A DNA stretch of 64,000 bases from the NCBI GenBank assembly GCA_000697665.1, contig KL197723.1, forward strand, positions 190,213-254,212, given 5' to 3'. Shown one piece after another: positions 46,377 through 59,200 of this stretch. The notes below the pieces were generated by a model. It made no database searches and was not told the DNA's origin. It was given only the letters and a program-made list of their open reading frames with translations. How positions within the stretch are numbered: position 1 is the stretch's first letter; each line of letters starts with the position of its first letter. Source of the DNA: Jaapia argillacea MUCL 33604. Lineage: Eukaryota; Basidiomycota; Agaricomycetes; Jaapiales; Jaapiaceae. The translations under genes and the position numbers were made by a program.

Positions 46377-47702
46377 ATGAGCGACAACCCCGTAACCCCA
46401 GTGATAGCGTTCCCAGTAACTCTTCCAGTGGAACTTTGCGAGATGATCATCACCGAGATTTCTGCTCCAGCCGATCTCCTCTCTTTTGCCTTAACCTGCA
46501 AATCGTGCCATCGTTCCATCGTTCCCACCCGTATCCTTGAATATAGAAGAATATGGGCTCCGATCACAGCGGTCTCCCTATGGAAGCATCTCCAGTCCAA
46601 TCCATCCCTCGCAAAACAAGTTTGCGAATTGTCCATCTGTTGGACTGCTTTCAAGCTGCCCTCAGGGTTTGACTTTCCCGGGATGACCTTGCATCGGAGC
46701 GCATACCCACAAATGATTCCCAAGTGCCAAGCTGGGATCGCCGATTTGTGCGTCGCGCTGAAGGGAATGCCCTACCTTGTCTCTTTTGATTACGGACCCG
46801 GGATTCCGTGTGGTAATAGTGATTGCCTTTGGGGGGGCAATCAAGGAATCATGTCCGAACTTGAGCGAGTTCTCAGTTTATGATTGGGGCAGGAAGGGAC
46901 CTGAAGATCGATATCTCAACGGGTCAAAGGTCGGTGCTGTCCATAGTGGATAAGAGTCGTGCATAACGAAGTGGTGCAGCTTCTTGACCTATCGAATCTC
47001 ATGATATTCAAGATTCAGGTGGGAGAACACACCTACGTCGGGAATCCCACCCTGGATGAAGCGAACGCCCTTCTCCTTCGTTGTCCCCGCCTCGAACACC
47101 TATCCATTACCTTCACCAATGACACCTTTGCATCTTGCGCAAATATGGTCCCCCTGGAAAACCTCCTGAACAAGGTCGAATGGCCTCACCTGCGGTCGTT
47201 TGCATTGTCAGGAGTTAGTTGGGATGATGCCCCCGTCGTCCGGAATTTCTTCCGATGTCATCCCGCTCTGGAGGACATTTCTCTTCCCAAAAGTGACATT
47301 GACCTAAGTCTCATCGACAGTCCCTTACCCCAATTAACCGTCTTCCGAGGATCTGACATCAGCCTGAGTAGCTTGGCCCGCGTTACGCCACCTCTCAAAG
47401 TAATCATTTGGGGTCACCCTCACCATCAGCTTGCCTCTCTCTTCGCGGCTATGAGGCCATTCGCACCAACGCTCAAGATTCTTGTCATCGTATTCTTTCG
47501 TCCGATGCTCCGCGATGTTTTTACACGGTGGGAGCCGTTATTCGACCACTTCCCTGGGATCTGTTTGACAGACGGGCAATGGTCAATCCGGGTGTCAACG
47601 ACAAGGAAGGGAAAGCATAGGCATCGTTGGTCTCAGGTTCCCGAATACGAGATGGTCTTCCCGCCCGGGACCTTCCCACCTCACATGGCAGGTCGTCTCT
47701 GA
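46377..47702 (+). CDS. F-box protein with a frame break at a G7 run
   Basis: The ATG at 46377 is followed within 20 residues by a clear F-box (LPVELCEMIITEISAPADLL, then SFALTCKSCHRSIVP and ILEYRRIW), the Skp1-binding motif of SCF ubiquitin-ligase adaptors. Exon 2 (46980-47702) encodes a leucine-rich, LRR-like region (LDLSNLMIFKIQ, CPRLEHLSITF, WPHLRSFALSG, HPALEDISLP, LKVIIWGHP), as in the many mushroom F-box proteins. Exon 1 goes out of frame at a run of seven G (46831-46837). Reading it with six G gives DCLWGAIKESCPNLSEFSVYDW and joins exon 2 in frame; the pseudogenic paralogue supports this protein. So the break is either a recent mutation or an assembly error. Expected length is about 424 residues. 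Confidence 0.8.
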
Positions 47703-48343
47703 TCTACCCTCAAAGACATGCCCCGTATTTGCACATGTTCATATCCAGTTATCCTTCTATCAGACTTCTTCGACATTAACCATTACTCCCGTCTATGTAC
47801 ATATCTATAACCAAACCGTGACACCAATGTGTTGGCTTCGAGACTGTCTCTTCGTAGTTCAAGTTCTTCCGTTCGCACTTGGCTCTCTCCAGAGTCCAAC
47901 AGAACCTCATAGGTCTTTATTTGAACTTCTCCGCGGATCCAAAAGCTATTCAAGCAGGCGTGACCAATCCTTCGATCACTCGCTTTCCAGTCAAGTTACC
48001 GTGTGTCGCTGATCCATCCAACTTGATCCAGCACAAACCTGCTATCGAACTCGCGTCTTATGTACAGAAACTTCAACGGTCTCCTTTGTCAAGACATTGT
48101 TGACTGTCCTAGTATTCATCTTGGAACTCGGATTCGCAACACCGGCGGCATGGAGGTCCTGTATGCTATCATGATCAGCGTCCCAAGCTCGGCATGAATC
48201 CCCCCATCCATCGGGATATCAAACTAGGAAGTGAGCACCGAATGGCGTCATCAACTTCATGGCTGACATATCGTCCAGGCAAGATGTATTAAAGCGCATA
48301 CAGCATCTTCGTCGCTTACCTCAATTCATAGGACTGCACCATC
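47703..48343. other. Intergenic region
   Basis: Between the F-box gene and the second MDR gene, both on the plus strand. The plus frames here (47818-48012, 47879-48103) are short, without domains. It should hold the promoter of MDR copy 2. Confidence 0.5.
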
Positions 48344-49835
48344 ATGTCTATCCCCACTCTGACTCGCGAATATCGTTTGCCGAAGGTAACGCCCGGAGGC
48401 TCTCACCTCTATTCTACGGGTACTCATCAAAGATACTGTGGATACAGAATGGTGGTATTCATAACCTCACCCTACAAGAAACGAGTATTCGAGCGCCATC
48501 TTCCAGCGAAGTCCTGGTGAAAGTCCATGCAGTCTCTTTACAGGTCCGCTCCCCCCTTATTCATCTCTTTCCGAGCGCTCAAACAACCCTCCATTCGCCA
48601 GTACCGGGACCTAATGGTTACCACCGGAAAGTATCCTGGGTATGTTCAACCATTCCCCTTCGACTCCTGATACCTGTACTAACATCTTGCAGAGCAAAGG
48701 AAGATCTAGTCCCAGGCTCCGACTTGGCAGGCGAGATCCTCGCAGTCGGCGACAGCGTCACAAAATGGAAGAAAGGTGACCGCGTCTGTGCCAACTTCGC
48801 GTTGGATCACGTATATGGAGATACCAGCCAGGATATCGGTAACACCGCCCTTGGAGGACCCATCGATGGTGTCTTGACAGAATACAAGATTTTGCCTGCT
48901 CATGTATGTCCTCGCCATGTTCTATCACTTTCATGCTAACTGGATAAACGATTTAGAGTCTGGTCCGAGTGCCAGAGCATTTATCGTATGAAGAAGCGTC
49001 GACTTTACCTTGTGCTGCCGTGACTGCATATAACGCCCTCCATGGCCCTACACCTATCAAAGGTGGTGATACGGTACTCGTCTTGGGTACTGGAGGTGTA
49101 TCGATCTTTGGTCTTCAGTTCGCGGTCGCTTCGGGTGCGACCGTCATTGCCACTTCATCTTCAGATGCAAAACTTGAAATCGCGAAGAATTTGGGCCCGA
49201 AGCATGTTATCAACTATAACCAGTATCCTGATTGGGATAAGGAAGTACTCAAGATCGTAAGCGTCATCCTGGGCTTTCTCGTTCGTGTTAGGGTTATTGA
49301 TTCTTAGCATTCATAGACGAATGGACGTGGAGTTGACCACGTGATTGAGGTAATCACATTGGTACTCTCGTGATCGATCGCATGTTCATGTTTTGTTCAA
49401 GGTTGGGGGCTCGGGAACTTTTGACAAGTCTCTCAATTCTGCCCGTTACGCTGGATGGATCCATGTAATCGGTTTCGTCGGTGGAGTACGCCCTCTCTCC
49501 CCTGCCCCACTTCCTTCGAGTTAGTCACTGATTCTGGTTATCAAGGCTGGAGACACCAAAGATATTCCAAGAAAAGCACTTAACAAAGCAGCCCTCATCC
49601 GCGGTATCCGGATCGGTTCTCGGTCACAGTAAGCACAGGTTTCTCCCCCCATCTTAATTCCTATCCTGACGCTCGAGTGGCTAGATTCGAAGATATGAAC
49701 CGCCTAATCTCGGGCCAGACAATCAAACCCGTCGTCGATCGTGTATTCTCTTTTGAAGAAGCGCAGAAGGCGTATGAGTACTTGCAGTCTCAGAAACATG
49801 TCGGCAAGGTTGTCATTCGGGTTTCGAAAGATTGA
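48344..49835 (+). CDS. MDR-family oxidoreductase (GroES-like), copy 2
   Basis: The ATG at 48344 ([14 protein letters not shown]) matches the start of copies 1 and 3; an earlier in-frame ATG at 48259 would add residues the paralogues lack. The coding parts are split by short introns at the same places as in the other copies. Blocks include [35 protein letters not shown], the nucleotide-binding [21 protein letters not shown] and [52 protein letters not shown] and the C-terminal [14 protein letters not shown]. Zinc ligands of classical alcohol dehydrogenases are absent. It presumably reduces quinones, aldehydes or enones with NADPH, which is an inference from the family. It is convergent with FES1, separated by 302 bases. 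Confidence 0.9.
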
Positions 49836-50137
49836 GTATCACCGCGGATAGAGATTGGAAGATTAGTGGGGTAACTTTGTAAGGTGGGATGGATGCAGGA
49901 TGCAGGATGTAGTGGTGATTTCGACGCAGTGACTTTGTAGTGACTCGTCAGGACGATGTAAGATTCGTGTAGAATATCCGAAACCATGTATTGTTACTAT
50001 TTCCAAGTCCTGGTATTACTGTAGCGAAGGAATTATATCGTCTCGGTCCATATCTGCTGGCCATCTTCATATCGAACACAATCTAATGCAGCACCGACTC
50101 GACCCTTCTCGACGACTGACATCAACAACTCATTCCT
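49836..50137. other. Convergent intergenic region
   Basis: Shared 3' region of MDR copy 2 and FES1, which are transcribed towards each other. It should hold both polyadenylation regions; no gene seen. Confidence 0.55.
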
Positions 50138-51510
50138 CTACCGCAACGCACCCAATAACTGCCTCAGCTCACCCTCACTTAACCCCCACCTTCCCTCTCC
50201 ACCCTCCTTCAGCTTCGTGTCGAAATAAGTTCCGAGTTGGGCTTTTTGGGATGCAGTAAGGTGGGCGTGGTGTGTTATTACATATGTGTATAACACTCTG
50301 TAACAGCAGAGAGGTGTCAGTCAAACTCGGGAATCGGACGAGGGGGTAATGAATGAAGGGTAGAAGCAAAAGTAAGCACTCACCCAACGACCTTTTCCTC
50401 GAACTCCTCATCACCTTCCAACCCATCCTCTCCATCCATCCCATACGGTGTAGGCTGAACCAAAGTGCGTATTAACACATCCAACAAGCTTTCTCCTCCT
50501 TCCCCCGATTCTTGTAGTGCTCTAAGGGTAAGAGAAGCTGTATCGGTGGAAGAAGGGTCTGATAACATCGTCGCGTGTGAATTTGGGTGTATAGGTCCTG
50601 AGTTTTGTTGCTGGAGGGTGGGAGGAGGTGTAGGTTCATGTAACGTCAACGCCGTCGAAGTCGATTGCGCACTGGGGTTATACACCGGTTCCACTCGCCC
50701 ACCAGCCAAACCAGAATCAGAGCTGGGTAAAAGCAAACTACCCAACAAAAAAACCGCCTTTCTCCGCACTTGGATATCGGAATCTTCGAGAGAGGCTTTG
50801 AGGACGGACCATCCGCCACTTTCGGAGAAGTGGGTGAGGGCGATGGAGGAGTGTTTGAGGAGGCCGGAGAGGGTGTATAGGGCTTTACGACGGGTTGATG
50901 TTGGATTTTGCGGGGATGGAGACAGGAAGGGGAGGAGGATTGGGAGGGGGTGGTGGTTTAGGTACTTGGGGTTGGTTAGTACGATTGAAGGATAGAGGGA
51001 GGGAGGGAGGGAGACGTACGGCGTTTTGAGCTGCAGGGTTGTTTTGTACTGCTGTGCCTAGGACCCAGAGGACTTGAGTCTTGAGGGAAGGAGGGGAGGT
51101 TGTGGAGATGAGGAGATCTTGAAGCGGTTGCCACATTTGTAACTTTTCTAGGTCTGTACGCATACCGCAAATAATAAACGGTGTGATCTACGAAAAAGGG
51201 GGAGGTGCGTACCATTTGCGTTATCAATCTGTTCGACCAACTGGAATCTCCAAACGTCAGTACCACATATCAAATGTAGACATCGAGGGGAACGAAGGCG
51301 TACCATCTCGAATTCATCCATTGCGAGAACCCTCTCCTCTTCACTCCTCGATACATCCTGGGCAATCGCCAGAGCCTCTTTCATCTGGACTGCATCTGGT
51401 TTACCGAGGATATGATCGATGATTCCGGGATCTAGTTTCTTGGGTTGGACTTGGGGGTGGGGGTTTGTGGTGTCGGTGTTTTCGATTGACCAGCGGAGGA
51501 GGGATTGCAT
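50138..51510 (-). CDS. FES1: Hsp70 nucleotide exchange factor Fes1
   Basis: The protein starts MQSLLRWSIENTD at 51510, the characteristic Fes1/HspBP1 N-terminus, and continues through several exons. Armadillo-like repeats are recognisable: DEFEMLVEQIDNANDLEKLQ, WQPLQDLL, LKTQVLWVLGTAVQNNPAAQ, RRKALYTLSGLLKHS, DSDIQVRRKAVFLLGSLL. Fes1 binds the lobe of cytosolic Hsp70 and promotes ADP release, helping release and turnover of misfolded clients. The loop after the last repeat is long and Ser/Thr/Pro-rich (about 60 residues), beyond the yeast protein. The C-terminus is QLLGALR. Confidence is high because the order of repeats and N-terminal motif match the family. Confidence 0.92.
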
Positions 51511-52968
51511 CGTTGCGGAGGCGGGGAACTTGAAAGTAATGATACAAAGACGGATGAAAGAGAAGCTAGTGATACAAGAAGTGGATTATACCAGAGGAGA
51601 TGTAAGGAGAACTTGCAGGAACGTACTCGAAGCTCCAATAATTTACTACAAATCTTATCTTCCTGATTTGGAAGGTTGCTTGCTCAATCGGTCGTCGGCA
51701 TTGACCGATCGGACAATGAATTTGCCATTTATCAACTTTGAATTTTTCGTGTTCGAGTGGGGGTGATGGACTGCACTCTTGGACTGCTGCAGTTTTCGTA
51801 CTGAATGTTGAACCACTCCTAGTCTCGGAAGCCAGGTTGAGCGATGGGTAAGTGTCTTCAACTTCCTTGCTATTTTGTGGTTCTGTGATGATTGTATTTC
51901 GACCTTTACCACATTCTGAATCATCTTGTGGATAACAATTCTACATTAGTTTCAGCCTTGTCTGATCTCCCCCTTTTTATCCTCGCTACCTCTTCCCTTT
52001 ACTGACTTCAACCTCCTCCAGATTCGTCTAGTCTGTTCCTTGGGTCAATCTTTCATGGGTGAGTACACATCCTCTTCACCCCCTTGTTTTTGTTGGCATT
52101 CTTGAGGGAGTCTTGAGGATGAAATTCTATCGATGGGCGGACACGAATGCCCCCCTGCCCATACTAAAGTCTCCCGGTGTACAAATGTGGAGGCGGGTGG
52201 GGGTGCTTGTTGATATTCATCGAGATCTGATCTTTTTGTTTTGACCTTGTCTTTACATGGAATGGTTGGTGTGAACTTTTTGCTGACTCATACTTCTTGG
52301 CTAGGTTTATTCGTGGTGAGGCTGGTTTTGTAGCCCTATCAGTGGTGTCTTCCGTACTTTACGGGAGATTTTGCGAACTGGTGTCCTCCAACGTTCAATG
52401 TTCAGCGTCACGCCTTTGCCTCGGTGCGCCCACGGGGGAGTCGAGCTATGTTTGCCCATAAATGTGGCGAACAGCCTCGCGGTGTTCGTCCTTTGAACTT
52501 GCATTTGAGGGCCAAGCCTGTGGTGGATGATTCCTGATTTGCTCTTCGGTGGGTGGGTGTGGGTAGATCCAAGCATGCGTACGCCTGTATTTGACGCAAA
52601 ATGACAACACGTCTTGCCATCTTGCATGATCCTTTCATCCTCGCCCTCTAAACTCTGTTTCTTGTCTGCATCAACGTTGAATCTCCTGCAAATCGCCGCG
52701 ACACGCGATAAAGAAGGGAAAATACGTCGATCATGATCATCCGGGCATGTCACATGTGTTTCTCCATCCATCTCCCAGCTTCAGATTTGACTGGAGCGCT
52801 CATCCTAAGCGGCCAACTATAAACCTTCCGCCGCTCAGCTGCAACTTTTCAACTTCTTGGGCGCAGACACGACCTCTCTGCTTTACGTTCTTTTTCAATC
52901 ATCTGATCTTTCTGTGACGACTGCCTCCCGTCATTCTGTGAAAACAAACAGGGGAAGTATAAACGGAG
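51511..52968. other. Long divergent intergenic region
   Basis: About 1.45 kb between FES1 (minus) and the membrane-protein gene (plus), so it holds both promoters. Leader introns are likely: ATGG/GTGAGT occurs at 52055 and pyrimidine-rich stretches with AG precede it. A minus ATG frame of 154 codons (52307-52771) has no domain and lies inside this leader region, so it is not called. Confidence 0.45.
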
Positions 52969-55134
52969 ATGGGCATTAGGGGCGTCATCGTATCAGCCGT
53001 ATCCGCCGTCCAACCTACAGACTTCCTAAAGTTTTCCCGAAGTCCCTTCCATTCTGCCTCGCCTTCTTCTCTGAACTCGTCCTCGTCTTCGCCAACCGAC
53101 CAACATCATCAACACCACGAACGAGAACCCATGTCTGTTTCTGAGACTCGACAGGCGGAAGGACAGTACGCTTCGCAGACTCCTCTCCTACAGCCTGCGG
53201 AGTCTGGGTCTGGGTTGCATGGGTATGGAGCTACGGATGCTGGGAATGGAGGTGGAGGGTCTAGTTCGAGTTCACGGTCGTCGAGAGTGAGGAGGGAGAG
53301 TCCTAGTGCGCTGAGAAGGGTTCCTGAAGAGGATCCCCCTGTTGGGAGCGCCTTGGGAGAGGAAGAGAATTTCGAAGAGGCTGACGAGGATTTGAACTCT
53401 GATGGTGGGGAGGGATATGGAGGGGATGCGGATGCGGAGTTGGATTTGGAAGGGCAGGGGTTTTATCGTGGTTAGTCTTATCTCCCCCCCAACCTCATCC
53501 CCTGTCTCTTTCATATCATATTTTCATCACGACTAAAATGCTAATACCCGCTTGTTGATCAATGATAGGCTCATATAAACGCCTGATGGCGTTGTACTCC
53601 CTCGTACCGCTGGCTTCGGTCCTGGCGTATACTCTCCTTGCCATCTTACCGACGTTGTTCTGGCATTCACCTTTACACCACCGCCCACACCCAAAATACT
53701 TCCCTTCGCCTCTGCCAGAACTAATAACGTCAATAGCCCTCTGGTCCCTCTCCCACCTCCTCCGTATCCCAATTTTCACCTTCTCCTCATTCCTCTTCTC
53801 GTTCCTCCCTTCCCCTCCTTCCTCTTCACCTTCGACATCCCCGTCCTTACAAATAATCCTAACAACCCTCCTCTCCACTCTCCTCCACGTAACCTTCTCA
53901 AGCCTCCTCCGCCTCTCCTCCTTCCCGATTCTGAGAATCAAACATTATATGGATTATCCTACGCCTACGTTCGAGGACCCGGCTTTCACTCAGGTTTGGT
54001 GGGTTGCGATGGGGTGGGCTGGGGCGGAGGTTTGTGTGGGGGTTTGGCAGGGGTGGGAGATGATGGGGTTGTATAGGGATGTTTTGGTTAGCGAGGAAGA
54101 GATTGCTAAGGTTCAAAGGGAGGGCGAGGGGGATGTGCTTGGTAGTGTTGGAGGTGAGGGGATGGGGAGGAGGGTGAGGGAGGAAGGGGAGGGGGTGAAA
54201 GGGAGGTTGTTTATGGGTGAGGGGTATGAGGTTACGGAGAGTCCGGTGGCGCTTACCATGCCCTCTCCTCATACACATTCATTACACTCCGCATCACCGC
54301 TCACTCCTCATTCTCATCCCGATGCCGAGGACGCTGCTGCCTCAGACGACCTGAATAACTCTCAGGCCATTACTGCTACCCTCCACGAAGATTCGTATTC
54401 TCCAACTGCGAAGAAGACGTTGGTTGTTGCAGGAGTTGGGGAGGGGGCGGGGGGAGAAGGGAGTCCGATGTTTGGAGGGAGTAGGGTTAGTGCGGATACG
54501 ATTCAGGATGAGGTTGATAGGGATATCGAGATGTTGATTGCTATGAAAGCTAGGGAGGAATTGGAGGGCGTTTATGGGATGCCTTATATCGTACGTGTTC
54601 TTTTACCTCTTTATTATCACCCTGGATGCGTGACTGATTTTGGGTTGGCAGAAAATTCCGGTGTTTGTTTCTTGTTTGCAGAGGGTGGATTCGATGATAC
54701 TTTCGTTGGGGTTGACGTTGGTGTTATCGGCGAGCTACCTACGTTCGCCCATCTCGAACACTTTGCCGAATACGCCAAATCGATTACCGCCCTCGCCTTT
54801 CTCTATCTCGTCTTACGCGTTCACACTCATTACCGACATTCTCTACACATTCTCCTCTTTCTTCTCATCTCCGACCCCTCCCTTATCTCAAAACTCAATT
54901 GCGCCTTCACCTTTGAAACCATCTATCCTACCCCTCCCTTCAACGCCAAACCGAACGAATACCCCGTTTTTCGTGGCATTGGGTTTGGTGGTGGTGATTC
55001 ATTGGTCGTTGACGTTGTTGTATACGTCTCCGGTTTTGCCGAGGATTGGAGTGCATAGTGCGGCGTATGTTGGGTTGGTTGTTAGTCTTGGATGTTGGTT
55101 TGCGGGGTTGGGGATGTGGGGGGCGTTGTCGTAA
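52969..55134 (+). CDS. Uncharacterised multi-pass membrane protein
   Basis: Three exons (52969-53470, 53569-54590, 54652-55134) give 668 residues. The first 165 residues are Ser-rich, then strongly acidic (EENFEEADEDLNSDGGEG), and look cytosolic and disordered. Hydrophobic segments follow, for example LMALYSLVPLASVLAYTLLAILPTLFW and LQIILTTLLSTLLHVTF (the first given here as two overlapping parts would be one long segment), then WWVAMGWAGAEVCVGVW. After a cytosolic-type loop there is YGMPYIKIPVFV, MILSLGLTLVLSASYL, FFVALGLVVVIHWSLTLLY and a last helix ending GLGMWGALS. At least six membrane spans are likely. No transporter or receptor signature is recognised; homologues appear to be fungal only as far as I can judge. 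Confidence 0.78.
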
Positions 55135-56229
55135 ACCCTCCTTCTTATTAATTGGTTGGAGCGTTCCCAGTCTTGGGGAAGGGGGTTAGGTCGATGTACA
55201 TTGTGTAGGTTCTTTGTAGCTGGGAGTATTTACTACCGTGGTGTATCATTGTTCGTTTCCAGTCATGGGCCTTTCACACTAATTTATCGGTTTCTGTTGG
55301 TCGTGGAGGGTGTTTTGTCGTTGTTTTCCTGAGGATTGAATGTGTTGTTCCTCATGATGCATACAATGGTCTTATCATTGTTCCTCGTGATGAGTATCAT
55401 TTGCCAGCATCTGATAGTGAAGAAATATAAGGTTTGGAGGCAGTTGAGCTGAATTCTCGCGGCTATTACCCAGCATTACCGTGGCTCTCCCTCGGTTAAC
55501 TTGAATTCTTGCTCTTCTCCCACTGCCCACCATCGCCTCGTTGCCCTTGAATCTTGTTCAACCTCTCTCGGACCCGCAATAACAAAGGATAATCTGACGA
55601 TTTACTCACAGACAACTCTATGGATGAGAATACATCGGACCGAATCATCTGTTGGAACGACCTCGAGCCACACTCTCCTCTGCCTCACCTCATCCCATCG
55701 ACGCCACTCCCCATGGTCTTGCCGTAACCTCTGCTGTAAGTTGCAAATATACTGCGGGGTAAAGCAACGCACCTGAGGTCATTACTCTGTTGGATGGCCC
55801 TGTTGAAAGGTTCAGCCATCCTCCGCGCCGCGTCGTTCCTCCAATGGATGGTGGCTTTTTGTCGTTGGATGCTAAATCTGCTCCTCGAAACCAACTCCGA
55901 GTACGGTGTACCGCGACCATCGGCGCCTCTTGTCTTCTATGGCTATAGAATTGCCACGTGGTCGAGGATGTGCATGGAGTTTCGGAGTGCTCGTTGGGAC
56001 TCCCAAACGCTTCTGGTGTGGTCCGACCCCCGACATTTCCCCATGGACCTCACAGAAACGCGGTCACGAGCATCTGTAGCCTTCTCACCTTCTATGAGGG
56101 CGGCCCGTTCTTCGAAGAAATGCGCACTACTTATGAAGGTGGAGCATTTTTTTGTTTCTACAACGACGTAGGTTGGATACCCCCCGCCCCTCCTCCACTG
56201 CGTCTGAACGACGCCTTCACGCTCCTATT
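55135..56229. other. Intergenic region
   Basis: About 1.1 kb between two plus-strand genes, with the 3' end of the membrane-protein gene and the promoter of the GH115 gene. Plus frame 55794-56171 has a true ATG but no domain or signal peptide. Nothing else recognised. Confidence 0.5.
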
Positions 56230-59200
56230 ATGCCTCGACTCCCTTGGGTTGCGGTCCTTGCCATTTTGGCAGTGTTCACGAATAGTGTTCATGCCATCGG
56301 ACAAAAGACATGCGCCACCTTTGCGTCTTCTTCATCTACTTTCTCTGTGGTTAGCGGTGGAACCGCCGCACCCATCCTCATCTCACCTGATGACTGGCCA
56401 GGCGTCCAACGCGCCGCGATGGATTTCGCCATGGATATTCACCGAGTTACTGGAATCATGCCGATGTTGACGAACGATACGACATCAGCTTCTGTCACCT
56501 CTCCCCCGATTATTGTGGGGACGTTGGGTATGTCGACGTTGATTGACACGGTGGTGAAAAACACGAATTTGGACGTGTCTTCTATTAGTGGGCAGTGGGA
56601 GTCTTTCTTGGCTCAGGAGGTGATGAACCCCCTTCCCGGCATCCCTAGTGCCTATGTTATCATTGGTTCAGACAAGAGGGGGTCGGTTTACGCCATGTAT
56701 GACCACTCGGAGCAGTTTGGCGTTTCCCCCTGGTATTGGTGAGTAGATTGTCGTCTTAAGAGTTCTCGTAACGTGAGCTGATGTTAATGACGGTGGATAG
56801 GTGGGCGGATGTTCCAGTAACTCAGCACGCTGAGGTCTATGTCGAATCCACCGGCTGTGCTCACGGGGCACCCACTGTCAAATATCGCGGTATATTCTTC
56901 AACGACGAGCAGCCTGCTCTTCAGAACTGGGCGATGCAAAAGTTCAGTAATGCTACTGGTGCTTACTACACGGGATCACCTTTCAACCACAACTTCTATA
57001 ACGCTGTGTATGTCCATTTTGTTGTGATTCTATATGTAGTTCTCATCCTAAGTTGTCTAGGTTTGAGTTGATCCTGCGTTTGAGAGGAAACTACCTTTGG
57101 CCCGCCATGTGGAGCAGGTTCGTTCAGCGGTTACCTCTGGTACAAAGTAGTTCTGACGCATATACACAGCGCATTCGGCCTTGACGACCCTCTGAACTTG
57201 TTCTATGCCGATATGTACGGTGTTGTGATGGGAACCAGGTTAGTTTCTTCTGTCTTGAACTTTGAACACCCTCGCTAATAGAATCTCAGTCACGAAGAAC
57301 CTATGACTCGTTCCACTCCAGTTGAATGGAATATCTTTGGAAACGGCTTAACTTGGGACTACAGCGTCAACAATGCCAGTATCTACCAATTCTGGGTTCA
57401 GGGTGCCGAGCGCTCCAAGCCATATGAAACCATATTCACGGTTGGCATGAGAGGTGCTGGAGATCGTATGTGGTATCTTTCTCATGAGATGGTCCTAGAA
57501 CTTATATTCCTCGTCCTTGATGTAGTTCCTATGTCGGAAGGCAACAATATTCAATTGCTCGAGAAGATTGTTTCTGACCAGAGGCAAATCTTGACGGATA
57601 CTTTCCCTGGAGTCAACGTCTCCACTATCCCACAGATGTGGTGTCTATGTGATTATTTTCCATCGTTTGGCTCGGACTTGTCCTGAAACCTCCTTTCAAA
57701 GACAAGGAAGTCGAAGGTTACTACGATGACGGTATGACGGTTCCGGAGGACATTACCCTCATGTGGACTGATGACAAGTGAGCATATTGGGCTTTGATAA
57801 ACGGCGCCGTTCCTGACTTTGATTGACCTCCACGAAGCTGGGGCAACATTCGTCGATTCCCCGTTCCCAGTGAAATGAACAGGACAGGCGGTGCTGGCGT
57901 GTATTACCACGTGAGTTTGCATTTGTGGTATCTTTACCATTGATTTTTACTGATATGGATTTCTCAGTACGACTATGTAGGCTATCACCTTTCATTCATT
58001 TCGGTTTGGGTCTGATGATAGCTATTCAGGTCGGAACTCCTAGAGATTTCAAGTGGATTATGAGCAGCCAGCTCACAAAGGTAAGCTTGCCTTTCCCCGC
58101 AATCATCCGCATTTCTGACCATCCTCCACTCTCAGACTTTCGAGCAAATGTCGCTCGCAGTTGAGCGTGAAGCCACACGCATCTGGATCGTCAACGTTGG
58201 AGATCTCAAGCCCTACGAAATGGAAACCGAGTTCTTCCTTTCTTATGGCTACGATTCCTCCGTTTGGAACTACGACAACGTCGATTCTTTCGTCAACCTT
58301 TGGGCACAAAGAGAGTTCGATGCAAGCGTTGATCAGGCTGCTCAGATCTCGGGCATCCTCGCCAATCTGACCAGGTTCAACATGAACAGGAAGCCGGAGT
58401 TGTTAAACACAACTGCTTACAGTCTTATCAACTACCGAGAGTGAGTTATCTCTGCCGTGCTGCGATCTTTCATACCATGTAGTCTGATGAATCCACTTTA
58501 CAGGGCCAGCAACGTACTGTACGAGTTGAAGTGCATCAGCGAGGCTGCGAACGAGATTTACAACAGCCTCTCGGCCGACAAGCAACCCGCGTTCTTCCAA
58601 CTTGTTTGGCACCCCGTGACGGCTACTTACAACCTCGCACAAATGTGGATCTATGCTGGAATTAACAACTTGTATGCCTCGCAAGCCCGCTACAGCGCGA
58701 ATTACTACGCCGATCAAGTGCAATCATTGTTCGAATATGACTATGAGCTTGAGAATCAGTATCACACCCTTCTTGACGGCAAGTTTCAATTTCATATTGT
58801 CGTCTTCGTGTAGGCTGATGACGTCCCCTTTCAGGCAAATGGGACCAGTGAGTTTGCATGTCGAAGCCATGGTTTCGTCTTTCTAATTTTTCAATAGTAT
58901 GATGGACCAGACCCACATCGGGTACGCCTATTGGCAGCAGCCCATGACCAACACGTAAGTGATCATTGTGATGCATATGACGTTCATCTCTGAAGTGTCT
59001 TTCAGTATGCCCGCCGTCTCCCGGTTACAAACTTACAAAAAGAACATTGCCGGTGTTATGAGGGTTGTCCCTGAAAATACGATGGGTGCATGGTACGTCC
59101 CAATAATCACACCCTTCTATAGCCTTCAATACAACAAGCCCTTTAATGCACGCTCGCCAGGCCCGGAGACGACCAATATAACTGCGCAAATGGTTACGGC

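Noticed and set aside
52307-52771. Minus ATG-started frame of 154 codons
   Set aside because: No domain or splicing, and it lies in the leader/promoter region between FES1 and the membrane-protein gene.
53898-54278. Minus frame of 126 codons rich in Pro and His
   Set aside because: Antisense shadow of the membrane-protein gene; composition mirrors its Gly/Val/Glu codons.
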